From Gracilariopsis chorda (taxonomy: Eukaryota > Rhodophyta > Florideophyceae > Gracilariales > Gracilariaceae): DNA of 64,000 nt. The DNA lies in contig NBIV01000284.1 of NCBI GenBank assembly GCA_003194525.1, positions 1-64,000 on the forward strand, read 5' to 3'. The position numbers and the translations under genes are program-made. Below the pieces are notes generated by a model. The model did not search any database. It was not told where the DNA came from and worked only from the letters and a program-made list of their open reading frames with translations. Below are positions 1 through 8,863 of the stretch, in pieces (positions within the stretch are counted from its first letter, which is position 1; each line of letters opens with the position of its first letter).

Positions 1-530
1 CCTAGTCACAAAAAACATCGTTAGCCGTTCAACCACATACGACATACCCCCAAACATGAAACCACCAGTGAAAAATGCAAGAGCACCAGTCCTAAGTTCC
101 ATTCCAATCGAAATTGGCGCTTCCAAGAAGTGATAGCCAACAAAAATACAAACATCAACGGCAAAAGACCTGCCATCGTGAAATCCAAGTAGTCTGTTTC
201 GAATCACAGAAATCCGTGCCATTCGCTGGCTGTCCCGCAAAGGTACGTATGCCAATGAACCAAAATGCCTTCTATGCAATGCAAACACCATATCGAAGAT
301 AAACAAATGCAAAACAGTCTCCAGAATTACCACAATCAACATCTTCGGAGACATTCGAACATCCCCTACCACATAATGCATCAAAAGCGGTTTCAATACC
401 CCATAAAGAGCACCAATGGCTAATGAAAACAGAAACGCATATGCGCACCAAGCCCATGCTTTTCGCTTTTCCTCGCGTAGTCGGCATTTCTATGTCAGGC
501 CTTCGCAGCGAAGCGATTTCCTGGGACAAT
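1..530 (-). CDS. Partial multi-span membrane protein, runs off left edge
   Basis: On the minus strand a frame stays open from about position 489 down to base 1, over 150 codons without a stop, so the C-terminus lies outside the window. It encodes at least four hydrophobic stretches, for example around FLFSLAIGALYGVL, MLIVVILETVLHLFIF and ALAFFTGGFMFGGM, separated by short basic loops, so an integral membrane protein is likely. No ATG begins this frame. An acidic segment in a neighbouring frame (about 490-530, EALSQEIASL) flows into the basic RLREEKRK that precedes the first membrane span. This suggests a one-base frame change or a splice junction near 495. I do not recognise the family. It could be a living gene with an intron or a decaying copy. 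Confidence 0.45.
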
Positions 531-789
531 GCTTCTTCGTCTTCGTAGAACTCTTATTCCGGCCGAGAACCACGCTGCAATCTTGAAGCGTTCGCGTGAT
601 CAAGTTGTCGTGGCACCCAGTCGCGTAAGATGCTCTCGTGATCACGTCTGCTCGGTTCAGGCGACGTGAGCATCTATACTTTTGAAATACATGGTATTGA
701 AGACGTTTCCTGACAACCATTAGTTCATTTAGGCTGCGCTGCAATGCACCTGTAATGATTTGCATTGGTATTCGAAGTTTGTTTTTGGG

Positions 790-875
790 GGTGGAGGTCC
801 GTGGACCGGAGTGTCGTGGCGCTTCATCAGGCGCCTGATGAAGCGCCACGACACTCCGGTCCACGGACCTCCACC
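790..875. repeat. 86-bp perfect palindrome (foldback)
   Basis: Two 43-base arms with no spacer; the centre lies between 832 and 833 (AGGCGCCT core). The left arm begins GGTGGAGGTCCGTGGACCGG and the right arm is its exact reverse complement. It lies between the left-edge membrane gene and the methyltransferase-bearing unit. Such hairpins may be foldback MITEs, subterminal transposon structure or assembly artefacts. Two other, unrelated palindromes occur at 16420 and 42859. Confidence 0.9.
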
Positions 876-880
876 ACGTG

Positions 881-1020
881 GCGGCCAGCAGTTCCGAAAA
901 TCAAAAAATTAGTTTAAAATTAGTGTCTGGAATGAACGGACATCTGCGGTACGACCTAGTAGTCATGGGCGGAAGATGCATGGTTCATTTTACACTAATT
1001 TTTTGATTTCTGAACAGCTG
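881..1020. repeat. Imperfect inverted repeat, about 36-base arms
   Basis: The left arm (about 881-917) contains AAATCAAAAAATTAGT followed by TTAAAA. The right arm (about 985-1020) contains its reverse complement, with further pairing in the outer GCCAGCAGTTC / GAACAGCTGG stretches. About 65 bases separate the arms. It directly follows the 86-bp palindrome and overlaps the beginning of the methyltransferase frame, so it may be a small foldback element or the subterminal region of the transposon to its right. Confidence 0.6.
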
Positions 1021-2100
1021 GGTAGGGATAATGAGGTCGAAGAGGTGGTGGAGAGTGTGGCTGCTCCAAGAGCTACTACTGGTCTGCAGACAACGACATT
1101 GTCTCAGAGACTGACGTACAGCGTGAAGGAGACTGGTGTTCAACCTCCACCGTATCCGAAGACTTTAGATCAGTTGATGTCGTACGAGTACTGTGAGAGG
1201 CAGATGTCCCGCAGCTTCCGTCTTCACAACTGCAGTTTCCAAGACCTTGTCGAAGTCGACGACAACAAGTCCGGGGACAGCGAACTATCCATTGAAGGAA
1301 GGGTACAGTTCGTGCTTTCGGATCCCCATATGGGACTCGTGCGGAGCGTAATCGGGAGAACAGTGGTCATGATGTTCTCACCGAGAAGACCATGGCCCGG
1401 GCAGGAAAAGAATTTCAAAGTTGCTACGTCCCGGTGGGCATGTTATATTGTTCTGCTCGTGGGATCAGATACAGAAGTGGCGGGAGGTGCTGCGGAGTGT
1501 TACGTACACAGATGACTCTGGCACAACTCGTTTTTCTTTTGTCGTGGACGAACAACCCCTCCAGTTCGTACGATCCATGGGGAACTCGATGGGTAATCCG
1601 GGAAGGCGGAGCTGTCGGCTGTACCAGACGTCGGAGTATGCCGTACATGCAGTGCGCTCTGGGGTCCCGTATTCCCAACAGCACAGAATGGTGAACTATG
1701 AGAACTTTAATTTTATCCCTTCACGCTACCCGGCCTATCACGCAATCATAGACCAGGTGCCGCCTATGTCTTATGGCGAAACTCTGCTATGGAATGTGAC
1801 AAACTCGGAGAAAATCACTACGAGGAAAAAGGTGCGACCGGAACAGAAGTGTAGGGCATTGCTGAAGGAACTCATTTGCAGGTTTAGTCAGCCAGGAGAC
1901 CTAGTGGTTGACCTCTTTGCGGGGACGTTCTCTACAGCGATGGCATGCATGGAACTGCCGAAGCACCGGATATTGTAGGATGTGAAGACGATAAAGCTTG
2001 CTTTGAACACGCAAAGCATGCTGCTATTGTTCGTTTTGCTTCTATAATCCGGGAGGGAAACACCAATCTTGAGAAGAACCAAGAGCTCAGGAAGATGGCC
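976..2100 (+). pseudogene. DNA N6-adenine/N4-cytosine methyltransferase-like, frameshifted
   Basis: Methyltransferase motifs read through three frames. A DPPY-type motif IV variant (SDPHMG, at 1318-1335) is in frame 1. A connecting segment with NSGHDVLTEKTMARAG (about 1359-1406) is in frame 3. LLRPGGHVILFCSW (1421-1462) and the SAM-binding motif I, DLVVDLFAGTFSTA (about 1898-1939), are in frame 2. Frame 1 then resumes with GCEDDKACFEHA (1980-2015). Motif IV before motif I is the permuted order of beta-class DNA amino-methyltransferases. The expected second proline of DPPY is replaced by His. The product would methylate adenine N6 or cytosine N4 of DNA. It reads directly into the SET segment, so the two may have been one polypeptide. 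Frame changes near 1340, 1420 and 1975 make it a pseudogene unless they are sequence errors. Confidence 0.65.
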
Positions 2101-2828
2101 CATACTGTTGTCATCGCATTTCCAATGGGCAGATTGAGGCATACCTTGTCATGGAAGGCAGTCAATGGCTTTTCTCCGTACCAGATGCTTCCCCCACACG
2201 TCGTCCAGTTCCTGTCGACGCTGTGGAGAAGTGAAGAGGTAGCCAAATTGGGTAAGAGCAGGACCTTCGATCAATGGCCTAGCGTGCTGCAGGGTAGGAT
2301 GAATCTGGAGAACATGAACTCGCTGCTGGCAATGGAAGCTGTGCATTATGGACTACGAATCAGCAAGTCTACTATTCGCCACGATAACGCTGGTGTTGGA
2401 GTGTTTGCAACTCGTCGAATTGCTGTAGGGGAGGTAGTGTGCTACTTCTATGGGAAACTCGTGTATCATGATCTGACGAACCGTAAAGAAGTGCACAAGA
2501 CCTACGGGGACGGAGTTATGGTGTGACGAAGGATCGCTTTCGAAAATATGCGGTGGAGGTGGATGTTCATGGGCATCAGTTCTCTGCACTACCTCATCGG
2601 AGAACACTGAACCATGGAAAACAAACCAACCCGATTCTTTGGGTTGTTCCAGCTCCGTTTTGTGTTGCAGGGTATATTAACGACCCTAAGTATGTCGAAG
2701 GCGATAAGGACTTAGATGCTACGGTAGATGGCCTTGTGAAAAAGCGTGAGGCTAACGTGCGGATGAAACGTTCACCTGGCCTAGGGCGGCACGGGAAAAG
2801 TTGTTTTCGCTACTTGGGTATGACTTGA
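2101..2828 (+). pseudogene. SET-domain-like segment downstream of the methyltransferase
   Basis: The frame-1 stretch ends with GVGVFATRRIAVGEVV and a following FYGKLVYHDL (2392-2475), the typical N-terminal SET beta-strand signature (GxGxFA). It breaks at a TGA at 2524-2526 but continues in frame 3 from 2523 through PAPFCVAGYINDPKY (about 2655-2697) and ANVRMKR, a common SET-family core pattern near the AdoMet/substrate site. SET proteins usually methylate lysine, often on histones. Beginning in the same frame as the C-terminal end of the DNA methyltransferase suggests a DNA-MTase/SET fusion. The catalytic NHxC signature is not clearly preserved. The SET assignment is by pattern only. Confidence 0.5.
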
Positions 2829-3358
2829 TAGCAAGACGTGTGAGACCTCAGGAGGGGACGGGGCTTGATGTGGAATTGAAGAAGCAGTTAGAGGAAGCGA
2901 GAAGCAAGTTAATGGGAAAGGAGGTAGAGAAGAGCCGAATCTTATGTGCATGGAGAATGAGTGCGATTGACGATCTTACATATTCTGGATTTCAAGTTGC
3001 TCGAAGGTTAAGGGACTTTGGTGGGGAGGACATGTACTTTAAGAACGGAGCTGCGGTAGAAGTGCTGGCAGAGTTTATGGGATATGAGGTGGTACCGGGA
3101 GGCGAAGGGAAGACAGATTATGTGGATGGAACTGTGATGCATTTGGCACGCTTGGATGCTTGGATCGGATGTGTTTTGACTGCGTTGGACACGAATGTGG
3201 GCCGTGGAGGAAACCGGCAGTTATTGTTTTCAAAGTTGTTTGGTGAGTATCTCCCGCTTGCTCTGGAGAACATAATTGGGGTGGCATGGGAGAGAGTGAG
3301 GGAACGGCACCATGAGGAATTGGAGAATGTTTGGATGTCTTGGAGTAGTGAGATTTGA
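2801..3358 (+). pseudogene. C-terminal alpha-helical segment of the MTase/SET gene
   Basis: This 185-codon open frame follows the SET piece after a further frame change near 2800 (KLFSLLGYDLIARRV continues where the frame-3 text stops). It is charged and helical (VELKKQLEEARSKLMGKEVE) and has no domain I recognise. Its last 284 bases are antisense to the transposase 3' end, so one of the two frames may be non-coding here. The plus-strand reading looks the more protein-like, because the antisense text is rich in Pro, Ser and His without structure. Function unknown. Confidence 0.4.
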
Positions 3359-5591
3359 AGAGGACGTGGGCATGTTCGAATATGCCTGCGTCGTTGAAGT
3401 GCAGACCTCCGTATCTACGTATGTCGTCGACGATGTGATCGAGGAGATGGAACTTGAGGGTACCGAGGTGCGAAGAGTGGTAGGGTCCGAGGACGGTGGT
3501 GGCTGTGAGTTTGAAGGATCTGATCTGTCGTTCGAGTGATTTGAGAGAGTCTTCGGTCCATTCGGAAGTGGAGTTGTATCGCATGGCGTAGAGAACGAGA
3601 TCTGTGTACTTGGTGAAGACGGAAGTGATTGGGGAGGAGTCGATTTCGTTGCAGCATCTGTCGAAGAATGCTCCGATGAAGGGGAATACCATGTCGAGTG
3701 CGCGGTAATCTTTTGCTTCGAGCATTCCACGGAGTCCTTCTGTGGTGAAGAAGCCGTTAAGAGCTTGAGCGTTGTCGGAGGTGGAGAAGTCTATGTGGAG
3801 TCCAGTTGCAGGGGAATCTTTTTCGATGGCCGCAAGAATGGAGTTGGAGTGTTTGAGGATGGAGGTGCGGATGGATTGGAAGGATCTCTTGGATTTGCTG
3901 GGACCGACAATGGAGAAGAGGGAATCGGATCGGAGACGTTCGATTGCGGTGGCTTTGATGAGTTTAGAGACGCCGAGGTGGAAGTTATGCAGTGGCTCGA
4001 AGGCGAAGATGTTGTAAGAAGAGAGAAGCGGAGTGATGTTGAAGATGGGGTATGATTCGAAGAGAGAAGTGTACTTTGCGAGGGAGAGAGAATGAAGTGC
4101 TGTTGCTGCCTCTCCTTTTTTGGTGCGTGCCACTTTTGGTTTCCGGGCGAGTTGCGCTTCCTCGGATTCGCGGAGAAGGCAGGTGTGCTGTCTGCGATTG
4201 GTTCGAGTTTGGAGTTGTGTGCGGAAGGGGATGGGATCTGTATTGAGGAAGAGGTGTTCCCGAGGGACGGTGCATCTCGGGCAAGGGTGCTGCGGCCGTG
4301 TTCCGTGGGAGATGGCGAGGATGTCCTTTGCTTCGGGGATGTCTGCGCAATAGCTGGCGAGGATGCGGTGGCAGTGGCGGAGGACACCGTGAGCGTCACG
4401 GAAGGAGAATCCTGGGAGCGCAGAGGTGAGGAGTGGGTTGAGGATGGTAGAGATGGCGCGCTGAATGAGGTTCATTTTGGTCTCGCGTGGGATGTTGGAG
4501 GATGATTTCGGGACGTAGTCGCCGCCGTCGTCGAAGGCGGTAAACGGGGAGAAGGAGGTTGGAAGGTATCCGAGGAGTGTGAGATTTTCGGATATACACT
4601 TTCGGCGGAGGGCATCGGAGAAGTTGAGAAACGTGACGTGGAGGGGGTAGGAATTGACGGAGGAGCTTTTCAGGGAGGTTGCGGACTTGTCCGAGTAGAG
4701 CTGGACGAGGCCGATGAATGATTCGATACCGGTTTCCTGGGGGGTGTGCCAGACGATGTCATCGACGGGGGACTGCATAATTTCCTGTTTGATGGCTGGG
4801 ACGACTTTCTTTCCGAGGGCTGCAGCCATGGGATGTGCGAAAGCCGGGTGACCAGAAGACGAAGAAGATGAGGAAGATTGAGATACCGGCTGGAAGAAGG
4901 TGTTGTTGAGGTGTGCGAGTGCGAGTTGTTGCTTGAGGACGTCGATGGCACGTTTCTGGAAGAGGGTTGCGGAGAAGGTGTTGCGCTTGTCTGTGATGGT
5001 GGAAGGGATGAAGCCGTTGGAGCTGATGCGTTGCTTGAAGAGGTCCTCTTGCAGTGCGAGGCACTGCCTGGCGGAGGAGATGGAGGTCTGGAAGGAGGAC
5101 TTGGAGAAGTCTGGATGGTTGAGGATGGAGATGAGCTCGTCTGCTTTGCGGGTGCTGACGGAGGATGCGATGGAGGAGATGTAGAGGACGAGTTGTTCGA
5201 GATGAGGGTTGTCCGCGAGAGGGGAAGGGGAACGAGAAAGGGGCGGGAGAAGGGGGTTTGAGGAGGAGACGGAGCCGATGGCGTGACTTGCGATATGGTA
5301 AGCGTCTTGGGTTTGAAGAGAGAGGGAAGCCTGTTGAAGTTCATATGGATCATCATCGGCGAGGGGGACGTTGTCGGAAGGACGGTGAGAGGGAAGGGGA
5401 GGAGAATTGATGGAGAGGTTGGGAACGGATTTTCGCTTCTTGGTCCTGGGAGGGAACTGAACTGGAGCGGTGGCTGTGGAGGAGGAACGCTTGTTGGCGG
5501 TGAGGCGATGGGGGCACCTGCGTTGGTGACTCTGAAGAGAGTATGTGGTGCGGCCGTGGAAGGAGCAGCGAGGGTAGCAACAGGGGAACAT
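3075..5591 (-). CDS. CMC (CACTA/Plavaka-like) transposase
   Basis: An uninterrupted 838-codon frame when started at the Met at 5591; an in-frame Met at 5798 gives 907 codons. The 5591 start is preferred because a C2H2-like finger (CCYPRCSFHG with downstream H and C) follows at once. A low-complexity Ser/Pro region comes next, then a Cys motif HPCPRCTVPREH (about residue 435). FEPLHNFHLGVSKLI (about residue 531) corresponds to the 'D-x-MHN-x-x-LG' region of Tnp2-like transposases, and a late HLLDHIVDDIRRYGG ... EHAHVLFKSHYSKTSK matches the 'K-H-x-L ... E-x-x-H ... TNK' pattern of Plavaka/CMC enzymes. The final 90 residues are unstructured and antisense to the plus-strand gene, so the true stop could be earlier. 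The D of the first catalytic site appears replaced by E (FEPLH), so activity is uncertain. Confidence 0.65.
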   Translation of the reverse strand: MFPCCYPRCSFHGRTTYSLQSHQRRCPHRLTANKRSSSTATAPVQFPPRTKKRKSVPNLSINSPPLPSHRPSDNVPLADDDPYELQQASLSLQTQDAYHIASHAIGSVSSSNPLLPPLSRSPSPLADNPHLEQLVLYISSIASSVSTRKADELISILNHPDFSKSSFQTSISSARQCLALQEDLFKQRISSNGFIPSTITDKRNTFSATLFQKRAIDVLKQQLALAHLNNTFFQPVSQSSSSSSSSGHPAFAHPMAAALGKKVVPAIKQEIMQSPVDDIVWHTPQETGIESFIGLVQLYSDKSATSLKSSSVNSYPLHVTFLNFSDALRRKCISENLTLLGYLPTSFSPFTAFDDGGDYVPKSSSNIPRETKMNLIQRAISTILNPLLTSALPGFSFRDAHGVLRHCHRILASYCADIPEAKDILAISHGTRPQHPCPRCTVPREHLFLNTDPIPFRTQLQTRTNRRQHTCLLRESEEAQLARKPKVARTKKGEAATALHSLSLAKYTSLFESYPIFNITPLLSSYNIFAFEPLHNFHLGVSKLIKATAIERLRSDSLFSIVGPSKSKRSFQSIRTSILKHSNSILAAIEKDSPATGLHIDFSTSDNAQALNGFFTTEGLRGMLEAKDYRALDMVFPFIGAFFDRCCNEIDSSPITSVFTKYTDLVLYAMRYNSTSEWTEDSLKSLERQIRSFKLTATTVLGPYHSSHLGTLKFHLLDHIVDDIRRYGGLHFNDAGIFEHAHVLFKSHYSKTSKHSPIPHGAVPSLSPMPPQLCSPEQAGDTHQTTLKTITAGFLHGPHSCPTQSKHIRSKHPSVPNASQFHPHNLSSLRLPVPPHIP

Positions 5592-5927
5592 GGTGCGGGA
5601 AGGAGAGTTGAAGGATTGGAAGGAGAAAGGGGAGCAAAGGGGTTGTTGGAGAGCGAAATGCGGGAGCGTAAGTATTATGGCGCACGGGGATGAAGTGGAG
5701 CAGGTGATGCCGAGCGTTTTGCGCTGGCTCGTGGACTGGTGCATGCTATGCAAGGCCGCAGACACTGACAACGAGTGAAGGATAGCGAGGGCTATCATGT
5801 TTTGTAAACTCTAATGTATTTCCTATATATGTATTTATCTGAGCATCCTATCCTTCTATTTGAAGGGGCAGTTCCGGTGGTCCGGTCAGATTTTCAATCT
5901 CACGTTCACATGTGAAGGTATGTAGTA

Positions 5928-5963
5928 GTGGAGTCTGGACTCCACTTCGCGGAGTCCGGACTC
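5928..5963. repeat. Double GAGTC/GACTC palindrome
   Basis: Two adjacent near-palindromes, GTGGAGTCTGGACTCCAC and GGAGTCCGGACTC, place four GAGTC/GACTC half-sites within 36 bases. They lie about 340 bases upstream of the transposase start and may be transposase-binding or subterminal repeats, or a foldback scar. Confidence 0.55.
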
Positions 5964-6071
5964 GGTTTTTGGTCCGAAATAACTTGGAAATGTGAAGTGC
6001 TTTACTAGTTTATACTTTCAAAAAACTAGCAGTGTTGAATGTGTGAAAATATTTTGATGGAAATTGATTCA

Positions 6072-6146
6072 TTCAAAAGTGGGTTTTAAGAGTCGATATC
6101 CGTCCATTTCAATTCTTTCCCTTTTGATTGTCAAACTAGCATTCCG
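6072..6146 (-). pseudogene. Ty3/gypsy reverse transcriptase remnant (left of 2.7-kb insertion)
   Basis: Reading leftward from 6146 gives RNASLTIKRERIEMD, which matches the reverse-transcriptase pattern 'L-x-NAP-x-TFQR' and continues in frame the text MPMRF that ends at about 8864. It diverges after about 15-20 codons and stops at 6069-6071. Together with the AAAAC repeats at both junctions it indicates that the 2.7-kb block was inserted into this gypsy element. Confidence 0.45.
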
Positions 6147-6151
6147 AAAAC

Positions 6152-8858
6152 ACCGACGAAGGCGTCTTTGACCTCTTGGTTACGCTAAGCCAGCGAGTGG
6201 TACCGGGAAGCCCTGTGAGCCCAGGATTGGGCGGAACCAAGAGCCTCAACGATAGCAGTGGGTTCAAGGATACCAACGGACGTGCATAACTTCTTCAGGT
6301 CATCGAAGGCCATTGCAATGAACTCTGGAATTACCGGCACGGGAGGCGGGGGAGGGACAACAGGGGCGGAAACGTCATGGACGTAGGAGGTTGGGAAGCC
6401 AAGGGACCGATGGACGCCTCTGTGGGCTCTACCACGGCAACTTCAAGCCCCGGCACGAAAGACGGCGCTACCGATAAGGCCGGTACGGGAACTACCGCCT
6501 GCTCTCGTACGGGAGGACGAAGACAATCTTCGTGAAACCCATTGCCCTGAGGGTAGTAATCCGTCACGGACTGACGTCGCTCGTTCACGGAGACAGCCAA
6601 CAATGGTTTGGCCTGGTAGACGTTCCCGTCGTAATTGCCTAAAGGATGTCACGGGATCGGGAAGAAAGTGTCGGTTTCATAATCGTACCAAAGTAACCCA
6701 GGGGTCTGCACCCAGTTGACCTGAAGCGCATAATCCAATAGGGCCTCGGCCTCTTCACTCCCGTACTCAGTACCTGGGACAATGTTCTGCACGCCCAATT
6801 CACGGCTGAGCCGGATCGAGGGCCGTGGAAGAGGCACAGGTTGGCCTTCAGGACTGGAAAGAACCCCCTCGTTTTAGATACGGCAGTCAGCCTCCCGGAC
6901 GTTAGCTTGGACCACATAGCGGGCGGTATCCGGAAAGGCCATCAAACAGAACACGGCCACTTTGGCAAAAAGAACCTGCCAGGTCAGCCAGGGGAGACGC
7001 TTAGTGAAGTCCCTCTGGAGCTGATAGGTGTGGTAGGCCACCACGGAGGGAGTACGGATCATAAGGAGATTGGAAACGAGCCAGATGGCAGCCTCAGGTC
7101 CGGCGCTAAGTGACAGTAGCATGAGATATAGAGAAGACCTGCGGCACGGAGGCATATCGTGAAACTACACTTAGCGCCAACAGAAGAAGTACTTGAAGTT
7201 GGTTCGATTACGTCCTTCGGGTTCGATCATATCATTCCAATATGTCCGGTTCGATAACCAGTACAAGCCGTCGTATGGAGGTCTGAAGCAGACTAACCCC
7301 AGGAGGCTATGACCAGGGGGAGAAAAGGGGGCCTTAGGGTCGCCATGCATCGAGTACAAGTCCTCCAGGAGCTTGTTTACTCTCCGTTGGTAATCAGACT
7401 CCTCGCCGCAGCGGACGAAGGGCATATTAGGTGGGACCAGAGCGCGCCAACGCGCGACCGAACGGGCATCAGCAGGAAGGTGGAGTTAACGGTTGTACCA
7501 GGAGTCCTCTAGGGATTTCTTCTTCGCACGGGCATAGTTGGGGATCGCAGCGAACCGCCGGGCGTCCAAGTATTGATCAGCATACCACACGAGTTCTGCG
7601 ACCGAACTGGGTATATGGGTACTCCTCACGGCCATAGGATTCCGACCCAAAGTGTGGTCGTACTTGTCCCCGGGGTGGGTATATGCACTGCTGGGGACCA
7701 CAGCTATGTTATTCGAGTCTACAGTTATTGCCACCCCAGTGATACGCTCGAAGCCGTCATAGTCCAACAGGTAGCCATGGGAGCCCTTATATGCCCCCGA
7801 GGACATGGCGTAGACGCGATCGACAAGCAGGCACAGCGGACACAGCGCCAGGGGAGACCAACGGTCAGGAATCTGAAAGGCCAAGGGAATGCACCACGAT
7901 CTACCGACGGGGCGGGTATGGTGGATGCACCAAGGCGGTATGCGAAGAAAAGACCGACCAGAAGGACGACGTAATCTAGAGGGAAGTATGGGCGTCCATG
8001 CCAGGGGTTGGTGAAATGCAGGAGCACGAGGAGCGCCCCGCAGTTGAGACTCACTAGTTAGTGAGGCCCCCTAGTAGGCGACCAATGGCATGGTAGCGGC
8101 CACCAGCCACTTGCCGAAAAAGCAACCAAATGGACGCGAACCGGTACCACCGCCGTACCTGCTGTGGAAGGGCCGACCGGCCATGTCAACTAGGAGGCGA
8201 GAGACCTAATCCGGAAAGAGGACGCAAGAACAACAACCCCATTGGGCGGGAGGAAAGAACGCCAGCGGAAGAAAAGGATAGCTCACTGACGTGGAAGTGG
8301 CCCACGGGACGTCGGATCTTAAGGGGGGAGGTCTGTAGGAGAATGACCATTGGGCAGGTGCAGTGGTGAAATAACCATGGGGCTAGGCTGCCAGAGGCCA
8401 GAACATTGCTGGACGGAATAGTCCACGTGGCCAAGCTGGGTGCCCATGCAGGAGATACGAGAGGACAGTGCGAGTGCCAAGGCACTGTGGCCATAGGTTT
8501 TATTATGTAGCTAATTTTATGTATTTTGTTAGGATGGTTTCCGGATGTCAGAGCGCCTCGCCAGCTATATAGGTTGGCTCGAGTGCCGCCGGTCTCCGAA
8601 GAGTAAAGGCAAGCACCCTCACCGTCTTCTTGCCGCCATATGCAGCCAGTAGGACTCCAAAGGCCTCCAAGCCATCGCTACCATTTTCCCGACCTGTAGG
8701 GACTTGAGATAGCGCCCGCCTATTGTGCCACGCTGCCAGTTGGTGCCAGCGTCACTAGTAGACCCAGTGGATTGTCACCCCAGTGGTTGGATCTCTGCCG
8801 CTACTAAACCCTAGTAGACTACTACCCCAGTTGGCCAAAGGACGTAGTATTCTACTAC
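6152..8858 (-). mobile_element. GC-rich 2.7-kb insertion of unknown family, AAAAC flanks
   Basis: This block is clearly richer in G+C than its surroundings. It begins directly after AAAAC (6147-6151) and ends directly before AAAAC (8859-8863), consistent with a 5-bp target duplication in the gypsy reverse transcriptase. On the minus strand there is about 800 bases without a frame (8858-8055), containing a TATATAG box (about 8564) and repeated CTAGTAG/CTACTA motifs, then one long decayed reading frame (8054-6331). No reverse transcriptase, integrase, DDE or HUH motif is visible. The ends lack obvious TG...CA or matching inverted repeats. It could be a non-autonomous LTR-type element (the 8.05-8.86 kb part being LTR-like) or something unclassified. 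Confidence 0.5.
6331..8054 (-). pseudogene. Unknown protein (about 570 codons) of the GC-rich insertion, stop-ridden
   Basis: A hydrophobic N-terminus (ALLVLLHF, then YVVLLVGLFFAYRLG) is followed, after a one-base frame change near 7870, by one continuous frame down to 6331. That frame is interrupted only by scattered stops (near 7486, 7164-7170, 6871 and 6648). At least one stop (ATCCCGTGACAT) looks like CGA changed to TGA. Between the stops the text is coherent and protein-like: GYLLDYDGFERITGVAITV, ADQYLDARRFAAIPNYARAK, LLEDLYSMHGDPKAPFSPPG, GLLWYDYETDTFFPIP. A second hydrophobic part lies around 7070-7100 (AAIWLVSNLLM). It resembles no transposase, polymerase or envelope family I know. 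It may be the sole product of the mobile block. Confidence 0.5.
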
Positions 8859-8863
8859 AAAAC

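Larger units (their letters stand above)
880..5990. mobile_element. DNA transposon-like unit carrying MTase, SET and CMC/Plavaka-like transposase
   Basis: The unit contains a plus-strand methyltransferase/SET gene (976-3358) and a minus-strand transposase (5591-3075), arranged tail to tail with overlapping 3' ends. I could not find clear terminal inverted repeats or a target duplication. The hairpin-rich regions at 790-1020 and 5928-5963 bracket the genes and are candidate subterminal sequences, so the limits are approximate. Fungal KDZ-type DNA transposons are known to carry nucleic-acid-modifying enzymes (TET/JBP). Here the cargo would be an amino-methyltransferase and a SET protein. Confidence 0.5.

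Noticed and set aside
976-2100. Bacterial contamination as the source of the methyltransferase
   Set aside because: It is joined to a SET-like segment and a eukaryotic-type transposase in the same contig.
3765-5693. Several plus-strand ORFs of 60-137 codons
   Set aside because: They are antisense to the intact 838-codon transposase and have Gly/Glu/Val-rich low-complexity text typical of shadow frames.
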